This document shows, piece by piece, positions 54,981 to 64,000 of a stretch of 64,000 bases of DNA. Each line of letters begins with the position of its first letter. Position 1 is the stretch's first letter. The notes beneath the pieces were generated by a model that was given only the letters and a program-made list of their open reading frames with translations, was not told the origin of the DNA and searched no databases. Origin of the DNA: Cryptomeria japonica (taxonomy: Eukaryota; Streptophyta; Pinopsida; Cupressales; Cupressaceae). The position numbers were made by a program, and so were the translations under genes. The stretch is taken from NCBI RefSeq assembly GCF_030272615.1, contig NC_081410.1, positions 122,791,640-122,855,639 of the forward strand, given 5' to 3'.

Positions 54981-57175
54981 AAGCTATACAAAGCATTAGG
55001 CTCCACCATATACCAAAAAAATACCAAAAACATTCAGAAAAATGTCCTGTAGAAAATACAAAAAAAAATAAAAAAATAAAAATATTAAAGAAAAATCATT
55101 CATCCAAACAGTGAAAACCACTCCAGTAGCACCTTGGGTAAGTACGATGGTGAAAACCTGGCAAATAGGCACCATTCATACAAAGCTATGGCTCCACTGT
55201 CTTTCAATCTCATGGCGATTGCATTCATTACATCCATTGCATCCATTCACTCATCATTCAAACCATGGCTTGTTATTGATCTACGAATTAGGGTTATTAC
55301 TTCATGTATCCTGCATCTCGCTTTCATAGAAACATCTAACTGAGGGCAATACTCTTAACCTACGATTGGAAGTGGATTCTAGATTGCATGTGATTCATTG
55401 ATTTCCTTATTCAAAACTGTCTTGAAAATAATACCAAAAACATTCACAAAACCCATAAAAACATCACAAAAAAACTTAGAAAATCCCAAAAACATAAAAA
55501 ACACATCAAAAACATCAATAAAAAATATTGCAATATATACATATTCTTTGTACATACACATTGCAAACAGACACCAAACAAACATTTTGAGCTACTCAAA
55601 TGATGATCACTTATCAAATCAACCAACCAATCCAAACATCTACACACAATCGTCTTCACAAGGATGCATCCTTCCTTACAAAACAAAGACATGATAACAT
55701 TTTGTTTGACAAGAAAATTTTGTTTAAAGCTGCTAAGCACTTGGTTGATTTGTTATGTCTTTATTTTATTCATATCAGGTTCCTACACTACTCCAGGATA
55801 TCCACAGGTGAATAGAGTAGCCGAGATGGTTCCTGATATCTTCTTTTGTTTGTTGTCTATGGATTGTTCCAATGAAGTATTGGGGCATGTACTAATGGTG
55901 TGTATGTGGGAAGTTCACTAAGCTACGTGATCTTATGCAAAAGATAGTCATAGATCACTATGGCTTACTGACTACAACGTATACCTCGACCATTTGTACA
56001 TGAACCAAAATGGAGGGTAATTTTTCCTTGTCTATAAAATGCTTGCTTATAGGTGAAATGCTCCAACTTGGTTCCTCCTACCTCGGCCAAGAACGATACT
56101 ACCATGCTCGATGATGAAAATAAAGCACTATGAATACTCTATGGAACATCATTTCATCTCATTTGTATATATTGCATTCCGTTGCATTCCATCCATCCAT
56201 AAATTCATATAGCTGCATATCATTCATACATAGTAATGACAATGCATACTCTATTTTGTTGATCCTCTTCCATAGGAATGAATCCTAGGTTCTCCATACC
56301 TTCTATCTAACACTGAATCCCCCCCTCACCCTCCCTATCTAGGTCATCATCATAAATCACATACCCTACATCGTGTCCCATCAACCCAATCAAGCCACGT
56401 TCATCACCGTCCATCTCTAACAAGAGGGGTTGCGTTTCCCATCCTCAGTCATCCTATAAGCCAAGCAAGTTACTCTGTCTACACAAGTACATCGAATCAT
56501 GCACACCTAGACTATCAACAAATACTTTGATCAAGTATCTTCGGGTCTCAACAGGTAATAGATCATGGAAAACCTAGACTATAACAAACATTTCTCATAA
56601 TGACCTTAGTCTCAACGGGGCTGCTATGATTCACCACAACCAACCTACAATGCAAACACTATCAATTGATCAACCAATCAAACAAAATCAACATGAACAA
56701 TTACATCAATTGTCTAAGTCACAGCAGGTCACTTTGATTCACTTACTTAGACTTTATCATGTCCAAGTGAATAATTGACATCAACTGTCACGCTTTGACT
56801 CAACCGGGGAAATTTAACTGATTGCACCAGATTGTTAAACCAATTTTGATCAATTGTATAGCATCAATCAAAAGCACACACTACCTTTGCACTGTATCTC
56901 TTGCATGACCTAAGGGTACTCTTTGGTTTTCCCTTTCTCTGTATTCACTCTGTTTTCTCCCATTCTTTCACCATTATTTCTAAAATTCTTCATTCTACCT
57001 TCCTTCCACTTCTTTCTCTTTTTTGAGAGATCGCGCGATTTTTCAAAAAAAATTGGCCCATCTCTCGAGGAGGCATACCACCCACTAAATTAACATTTAT
57101 GGGGCATATTTCTTCACACCTATTTTTTTTCTTTGAAACGACGCGATAAACTACACCATCTCAAAGAGGGGCAAA
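54981..57175 (+). other. Element A 3' region
   Basis: An A-rich stretch follows the pol end, then two AAAA-bulged hairpins (55,110-55,173). No PMD gene or other coding sequence is found in the remaining 2 kb. The last 150 bp (ATCTCTCGAGGAGGCATACC, then TTTGAAACGACGCGATAA and the tract AGAGGGGCAAA at 57,165-57,175) are clearly homologous to the end of element B. Confidence 0.65.
55110..55173 (+). ncRNA. Two AAAA-bulged hairpins after A pol
   Basis: 55,110-55,133 has outer AGTG/CACC, inner CCAC/GTAG (each one mismatch) and loop TCCA. 55,149-55,173 has outer GGTG/CACC (perfect), inner CCTG/TAGG (one G-U) and loop GCAAA. They lie about 130-190 bp after the last pol codon, the same place as the B cluster. 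Confidence 0.68.
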
Positions 57176-58608
57176 TGTAGTCACATAAATTTGTCCACTT
57201 AATTAAATGAATATTTACTATTTGTTTGATTAATAAACCATAAATAACTAGTTAATTAAATTAATATTTAATTAATTCATCCTCAACCTCTTCTCCTATT
57301 AATTAAATAAACTATTCAATTTATTTAAATTAATTCATTAAGCCACATTCTAAAAACAATCAATTAAATGAATAAACATATTTATTTAATTTAACCCCTT
57401 TCATCTTTAAATAAATAATCAAATATTTATTTAAATCCCTAAACTACCCCCCCAACTTGCATTCTCCTACAAATGCAAGTTGCACCTATTTGATTGAAAT
57501 AAATGAATTTTATTTTAATTAAAATCATATTTTCTCTCACCCACCAAACCCAGTTGCTCTTCTAACCACCTTCTAGACTCTTCTAACCCTTTCTAATTAG
57601 CCTAATCTATCTCCTAAATATTGTCACATTCCTAAGCAACTTGAAGTCACTTCTCAAAGCCTCCAAAGTCTTTGAAAAGCATTCAATGCTTTGTGTCTCC
57701 AACAAGTTAACCCTCAAAGTCTTCCAAACCACTTATGGCTCTTACATAACCATTAATGGTTAACTCAACTCACCCACATGGTTAGAGAATCTCCCTCTAA
57801 CTTAACCCCCATCTAACCCATGTGTCTCTTCAAGAATTCATTGCTTTGACCATGGTTATCTCCACTAACTCTTGCACAAGAGTTTATCCATTGGTTAAAA
57901 GCATTACCCTTGGATAAAAGATTTATCCATTAACGCAAGCCTAACCAAACCCTCCCAGGGTAACCCTCAGGTCATGTCAAGCATTTAATGCTTCTTCCCT
58001 CTCCTCTCAAGCCATCTCATGATGACATTTGTCATCGTGGGATTGGGTTGAAATCCCTCACATGGATCATAAACCTTTTAATCCTGACCCTTGTTGAGAT
58101 TACTCAATCTCAACCATCCATTTCTCTATTTTCCCTATAAATAGAGCTCATTTCCTTCATATCTAGATCCAAAAATCTTGTATGCATCTAATCTATAGTG
58201 AATTTGAGAGAGCATTTAGAAGCATAGTTACTTTGTTATTTTTGGTTAAAATTAACATAGCTTAATTAACTCATTTCTCTCACAATTAGCTTATTTACAT
58301 TTGCATAATCATAATCTTCATTTTCAATCTTGAATCTCCATAAGACTTTCATAGTAGTGCAAAAAGTTGTGAGCTACACTCATGTGGAACTTGGAGAGGA
58401 GAGGAACAAGGGAGGAGTAGCTACGAACATGTTGGCAAGCATTTGGAAGGGTCTAGTGTCTTTCTTTTGTTTTTTTATGCTTTCCATTAGATGTTTGATA
58501 TCTCTCTTGATATGCTTGCTTAGGATAGCATTTTTTTTATGATACTAACACTATCGTTTGAATGACTTGAAAGTGTGTGTTCCTAACGATCCTTTTTTCA
58601 AAGCATCG
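57176..58608 (+). repeat. Element A 3' LTR
   Basis: Homologous to 25,753-27,199 from TGTAGTCACATAAATT to AAAGCATCG, where the final base has changed from A. GGATT follows, near-matching GGATC on the left. TATA box at 58,135-58,146. Confidence 0.88.
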
Positions 58609-58929
58609 GGATTAATTGTATTCATAGAAAATTAAAGGGAAACAAGCTTTTCTTAACCTTAAGTTATATTAATTTAATAATATGCATACACAAGTATACA
58701 TAAAATAAATTAGATTTATGTTAGTTTTAGTTTGGGTAAGTTTGAATTGAATGATAATTAGGATATTAAATGTGATGAAGATGGGTACTGAGCTTGAGCT
58801 TGATGATCAAATATATGAAAAAATTGATGTAAATTCTAGATTTGATTATCGCCGAATTTGTGAATTATTTTTAGTTCTATACAATGCCTTAGATTTTGTG
58901 CAAGATCCATGCTTTGTCAAGATTCATTT
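58609..58929. other. AT-rich flank with no supported gene
   Basis: Right flank of element A. The open frame starting 58,751 runs across the LTR-like start at 58,930 and has no motif, so it is not called. Confidence 0.5.
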
Positions 58930-61882
58930 TGTTGGAATTATTGTCATTAATGTCAACAAGAGTTCCAGGGATGTCAAGAGGATGCAAAGAAGAAAGTGTT
59001 GCAGGTGTGCATAACATGGAGATAGGCAGAGCACATAACGTGCAAGTTATGTTGTGCAGGGAGCATTTGTTGTAGTCATGCATAACACGACAAATTTTCA
59101 GTAAGAAGTGGAAATGAGGTTGGAGATTTTGGTGAAACCCCTATGTCATCTTGGCGACACATTGCATTTTGGTGTAACCTCGCACTTCGACATGACTGCT
59201 ATCAGCCTTCACAGACATCAACCTTATACTGGTATGCTTCCATTTTGGTGTGATATGCCTTTGGTATTGGCGACATCCTTCTTTTCAGTGAAATATTTTC
59301 CCCTCTCTACAATATTTGCTACACCGAAAACATTCTTTCTTGCTAATCAGGCCTGCCTTGCCTAGGTGTTCGTTGTGTACACATGTCGGTAACTAGCTGG
59401 CTTGTGTTGGTTGTGCAGGTCCCATCTCCCTTGTTCTCTGTGGTGCTTTTGTGGCGGTGGTTGGTTGGGTCTCTCATTGTGTGGGTCCCGTACTGGTGAG
59501 CCGACATAAATGTCATTTCGGCATGACTTGCCCTTTCGATAAGACTTTTTCTGATGCAGGAGCATCCCCGATTCGTGGCAATCTTGCATCAACCAAAATA
59601 TTTCCTTTTTGTTTTGATTTTTGTTTTGTAGTTTCAGCATTTCATTCTGCATTTTCTGGCATTGGCTCACTAGATCTTGAGGAGTTGGATTTTTGCTTGA
59701 AGACTTGGTCATCTACCTTATTTTCAAACCATAGAGCATTTGGATCATTTTCTGGCAAGGTATCGCTACCGGTTTTCGAGACAGTTTTTTGGTATCGGTT
59801 GCCTGGACCTATTTGCATTTGTAATCTACCAGAATCTATTGGATCCCTTTCGTAGCTTGTGGAGCCCTGAGTGTTGGTTCCAATCTTCCTTGGTGTGTGG
59901 CCGACCTTCCCTTTGATCTACACTTCATTCTTTGGGTTTTTCGGAGGAATTTCTTTGGCAGAGGTCGACCTTGTTGTTTTTACACGTTAGGTCTTGTTCT
60001 TCGGCTTTTGATCCATTTTTGGGTCGACCGGATCCCCTTGGATCATATAAATCATTGTAATGGAGCATTAGAATAGAGAGAATTTGAGATATAGAACATA
60101 GAAGATAGATCCTAAGATTTGAGGTTCTGGTTGTGATCTATTCTGTAATTAAGCATATTTTAGTAGGCCAGTGAGTCAGTTTTTGTAACCCGGTTGTTAC
60201 CAGTTGATTGTAAACAATTTTCATGATACAATTCATTCAGTTCTACATTGCCCCCATCATATCCTTGTGTTTCTATTGTGTTTACTCTTGTTGACAGGTC
60301 CATATTGATCTCTTTGAGGTCCCTCCTAACTGGTGACTAGACCATTTTCCTCTTTAGGCAAAGCTTGTATCTACACCGAAATACCTCTATTTTGGTGTGA
60401 CCTAGAGAGGTCTTGGCAACATGCAACCCTTTTTGGTGTAACTGGTTCAATGTCTTGCCGACAAAGTGTTTTCTTCGGTGTAACCTGTGGTGTGTCCTGG
60501 TGACACCCGTTTTCTTTTTCAGTGTAACATGGCACTTCACCATGACCCAATCAGTCCTTTGCAAAAAGTGGAAGCTATAGTGATAAGAAAGTTCTTTCAC
60601 TATGATGGAAGCCGAGTCTGGGCGAAATTCTTCAAATGGTAGAATTTGACTAAACCAGAGGGTTTCGATAACACAGTTGCAGCCTGATAGTTGAAGTATC
60701 CACGTGGGTTGTTTAAGCAACAAAGACCAAATGATGTGGAAGGTAAAATAGATGATGTGAAGCATGCAAAGTAATTGTAAGACAATCTGATTTTGTAGTT
60801 GGTGGTCGACTCTTGTCAATAAGATCTGATATGATGACTGGAGACTCGTTTATGAAGGTAAACTAATTTATGTGTTTGGGCTCGAAGACACAAGTTGAAT
60901 CAGTCATGCTGGCTGAAGAATATCATAAGTTTTTTTGTGTAGAGATCTCTTGGCCACAAAGACATCAGAAGATTTCCAGGTGAAAGGACATCAAGGGATA
61001 GAGTTGGTGAAGATTACCAAATATAGTACCCCATTCTCTGTGATTAATCCCAAACTACATGATGATGAAATTAATGTGACTTTCTCTTCTACAGATAGTA
61101 GATTTATTGAAGAAATATGATAATCACTTTATATATTCAAGTGGGATATGCAGATGATAAGAAACAGAGTAGTTGGTCATCGAATAGAGAAAAAGAAATT
61201 CAGAAACCTAATCTGATTTTATAACATTTATTGTTGAGATCTATCCCTGCATAGAGAACAAATTTTATCAAAAATATATGATTTCTTAGATGAAAAAGAG
61301 ATAGCGATGTACAGATAAATAGAGGAACTAATACATTTTTGTTGTTGTTGAAATATTGTGAGGACAATCTATAGTTGTTGATAACTGAGAGGAGAAGAGA
61401 TCAAAGGGTTGTCATAGCAGAACATGTTTGATTGTGAATCATAGAGAGTTACAAAACTCATTTGTAACATGGTACTTAAATTGTAATTGTTTCTCATCAG
61501 CTGTAATCTGAGTTGGTGCTTAGAACACGGGTCGGTGCTCCTTTGAGTTAGTGCTCATAAATCATAGGGATTGGTGATCCTTTGAGTTGGTACTCATAAA
61601 TCACAGGGGTTGGTGCTCCTTTGGGTTGGTGCTCATAAATATATTGTAATCAATTGTTTCATTGTGAGGCTAGATTAGAGTAGGAGACTCCAACAACTAT
61701 TCTCATTGAGGTTTTTCCCACATTGGGTTTTCCTCGTATACCTTTGTGTTATGTGACTGCCTCTTATGTGTGTGTGCATTAATCTATCTGCTTATTAGAA
61801 TCAACACATATGTTTTAAAGGTTTAAATTTCCGACTATCACTGATTTACCCCCCCTCTCAGTGATCACTTGTGTTCTTCACA
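58930..61882 (+). repeat. Copia-type LTR-like block
   Basis: It starts TGTTGGAATTATTG. Its 3' end has GAGGTTTTTCCCACATTGGG, then ATTTACCCCCCCTCTCAGTG and CTTCACA, the same arrangement as the C2/C3 LTR ends. No primer site follows, so it would be a solo or 3' LTR. Its 2.95-kb length and a second LTR-like 3' end near 60,180-60,290 suggest a composite. A TTTTGGTGTAAC-like word recurs at 59,160-59,260 and 60,370-60,530. No matching flanking duplication was found. Confidence 0.5.
61532..61640 (+). repeat. 39-bp tandem repeat, about 2.8 copies
   Basis: The unit runs TTGGTGCTCCTTTGAGTTGG then TGCTCATAAATCACAGGG. Copies start at 61,532, 61,571 and 61,610 with a few differences. Confidence 0.85.
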
Positions 61883-63778
61883 GTTTGTGTCTCAAGTGTT
61901 TTTCAATCCATTAATTCATCCTTTTAGCACACAAATATGATATTTGTGATTCTATACTTCTGCTTTATAGTTTGCCTCTATTTTCTCTTCCTTTTTCTCT
62001 AATTTAAAGATGTTTTCAAGATATTTAGAAATCCCTTTACAAGATAGTTATATGTTGCAAAGGGACGTATTCTCTTAGGTCAAACCCCAAAATGGTATTT
62101 AAAAGATTGGTAGACTACAAATAATTCTCTAGAATTAATATGCATATTTATTTTACTGCATAATATTAAAGTGTTTTTCTATTGATTTCTCCTTAAACAC
62201 TTCTAGGATGAGAAAGGATGCAAAATGAATTGAAATGAATACCTTTAAATACAAGCACATAAATTGAATAACTAAATCATGTGTCTAGCCAACTCACAAT
62301 TGCTAATAGAATGAGCAAGAGTCAACCAAATCTAAATTCAATATTTAAAATTTAAGGGGTCAAATCCTAACCATTGTTTCAACTCCGTGTTTGCAATAAA
62401 ATGATGCAATACACAAAAATGATCCAATTGGGATAATTGGCAAATGTTTTAAGATAGGTGTATGAATGGACATAACTAATGCAACATTTCATTGAATCTA
62501 ACAAAATATGTGTATATATGAATAAAAAAACAAGAGAATAAGATCATCTTTGTACTATATATCTACATATATATGTTAAGATCTCTTCTCAAAATAAACA
62601 TAACATTAAAAAGAAATAAAATATATAAACAAATTTCACAATATAAAAAATATATTTTTCTTAAATAAATATTTATAAAATTGTTACCCTTTTTAACATA
62701 CATGAACTTAATTTCGTATAAATTAAAATAGAAGTTTAAATTCAGCAAAAGAGAAATGGTGGTCTTTCCCATTCCAAGTGGAATATGGACCTACAAATTT
62801 GATCAAAGAGCTGCAAATTTCACAAATCAATTCCTTTCTTTATTTATGTTTTTTTGGGGGGTGAGGCCTTCAATTTGTCTTTAGCACCAAAGATATGCCC
62901 TCCAAATATGGGATATGTATCCCTTAAATAAATATTTGCATAAATAATGAGCCACTAAATAAATGAGGTATCTATTTTTATTGAAGAAGTCAAATTGTGA
63001 TATAAGCATATGTTGTTTTTAATTGGCTTGAATATAACATTTTATATTTAGTAAATATATTAAAATAGATGACTAACAATTAATGTTTCTCGTACCTTTT
63101 AACTTCGCATCAAAGTCCAAATTAAAGAATGGTATTTATTTTTTGTTTCTTCCTTGGGCCATATAACAAGTCTTGTGTAGTGTGGATGATGTGTAGGTTT
63201 TAATTAATTTTTAAAGACTCCATGTCTCTTAATGTTTGTTTCAATTCTTTTTATTATTTTGAGTGTTTTTAATTGTAATTTTAATATTTTTTATTGTAAT
63301 ACGTGTTGTGTAATGATTAGTATTTGTTTTAAATTTATTAAAATGATTATTTTTATTTGAGAAATAGTTTTGATTTTATTTAGATGAAAGATTATATTTG
63401 TATATGTAATTTTAAATGTGGAAAGTTTGTCTTTAATTTAATTAGTTTACAAGATACAATCATTTTTTAATTAATTTTATTTTTGATATTAAAAGCAGTC
63501 AAAAAAACAAGGGGGCTAACCCATAGGAACATTAAGAAGACTAGTGGTAGGACCACTGTCCGCATATAATCAGCAGAGTTACAGCCTTTTGCCTCTATCA
63601 AAAACAATTATCATTCTACAAGAGTTTATCATAATTAAAGCAGTAATAAGCAGAGTTTTAGACATTTGCCACGTAGGGCAATAAACATAGAAACTTAAAC
63701 AAAAGCATAGGCTAATGCTATCCGTTCATATGCTACTAAACGTAGACAAAAAACCAGATTTTCACTGCATTCAGAGAA
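61883..63778. other. AT-rich sequence with no gene
   Basis: Long AT-rich interval, especially 62,500-63,480. No motif, array or coding frame is supported. From about 63,490 the composition changes; the last 290 bp may be the 3' untranslated end of the minus-strand coding fragment. Confidence 0.5.
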
Positions 63779-64000
63779 TTACTTCTTTTTCCCATGGCTC
63801 CTCTTGGGGAGGAGCTTTCTTGCCCATTCCTTGGTGAGGAATTTGAATAGGGCCTTGTAGTCCTCATCATCCTTGCCTTTACCTTTGGACGCACTTTCCT
63901 GCATGAGCCACAAAGTGGTAGCCGAGTAGCGCATAACATTCAACGCAAATTTAGAAACATCATGCATTTTGGACTCCGCTGCCTCTAGTCTGTTGGTGAT
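63779..64000 (-). CDS. C-terminal coding fragment of an unrecognised protein
   Basis: The minus strand is open from the window edge for 73 codons and ends at TAA (63,779-63,781). It reads ITNRLEAAESK, then MHDVSKFALNVMRYSATTLW, then KDDEDYKALFKFLTKEWARK, and ends in a basic tail KRSHGKKK. Composition and charge pattern look protein-like: a helical segment followed by a Lys-rich C-terminus. I do not recognise a family. It may be the last exon of a host gene or part of another transposon; the internal Met at 63,967 need not be the start because the frame continues out of the window. Confidence 0.4.
   Translation of the reverse strand: MTNRLEAAESKMHDVSKFALNVMRYSATTLWLMQESASKGKGKDDEDYKALFKFLTKEWARKLLPKRSHGKKK

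Larger units (their letters stand above)
25753..58608 (+). mobile_element. Old Tat-type Ty3/gypsy element A, carrying two insertions
   Basis: LTRs at 25,753-27,199 and 57,176-58,608 bracket a plus-strand gag-PR-RT-RH-aRH-IN reading frame full of stops and frameshifts. The right LTR is preceded by the polypurine tract AGAGGGGCAAA. Flanks are GGATC (left) and GGATT (right), a 4/5 match accepted as a decayed duplication. Element B (28,749-45,028, minus) interrupts its leader, and a solo LTR of its own family (47,879-49,271, minus) interrupts its gag. Without insertions the element would be about 15 kb, in the range of large Tat-type elements. Confidence 0.88.

Overview
The window is plant nuclear DNA made almost entirely of nested retrotransposons. 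No complete host gene is visible. LTRs with TG...CA ends and 5-bp target duplications, initiator-Met-type Copia primer sites, and a Ty3/gypsy polyprotein with a second (archaeal-type) RNase H identify a seed plant. The great length and deep nesting suggest a gymnosperm, but that is inference; nothing in the sequence names a species.

Region 1 (1-22,261) is a degenerate LINE, present as 1-170, 17,733-18,732 and 19,449-22,261. A solo Copia-type LTR (C3: 171-525 + 16,963-17,732, duplication AAAAT) sits in it. Inside that LTR is a non-autonomous Copia element (C2, 526-16,962), which carries a zinc-knuckle gag and a large unrecognised reading frame but no pol. Inside the C2 5' LTR is a Copia element with gag and pol (C1, 803-8,517, duplication CTAAT) broken by stops and two frameshifts. 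A separate LTR-like piece (18,733-19,448) interrupts the LINE. Region 2 (22,262-25,752) is AT-rich and looks like another LTR.

Region 3 (25,753-58,608) is an old plus-strand Tat-type gypsy element (A) with two later insertions. One is a minus-strand solo LTR of its own family (47,879-49,271, duplication ATGAT). The other is a very young minus-strand Tat-type element (B, 28,749-45,028, duplication AGTAG), whose two 776-bp LTRs look identical. B encodes a gag N-terminal ORF and a 2,184-residue gag-PR-RT-RH-aRH-IN polyprotein. Near its 3' LTR B also holds, on the opposite strand, a plant mobile domain (PMD) gene with its own TATA box, a short first exon, an 826-nt intron and a long second exon.

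The strongest unexplained signals are RNA-like. (i) A 23-25 nt hairpin with an invariant AAAA bulge on its 5' side occurs five times in B and four times in A, with compensatory changes in both stems, inside pol and after the pol stop. (ii) The PMD intron has six hairpins with a constant 15-nt loop and differing but complementary stems. (iii) A degenerate GCGTCTGTGT repeat precedes both the gag-pol unit and the PMD second exon, each time in the sense direction of that unit. (iv) Each B LTR holds five perfect A/T palindromes.

Region 4 (58,609-64,000) has another Copia-type LTR-like block (58,930-61,882), AT-rich DNA with no gene, and the C-terminal coding end of an unrecognised minus-strand protein at the right edge.
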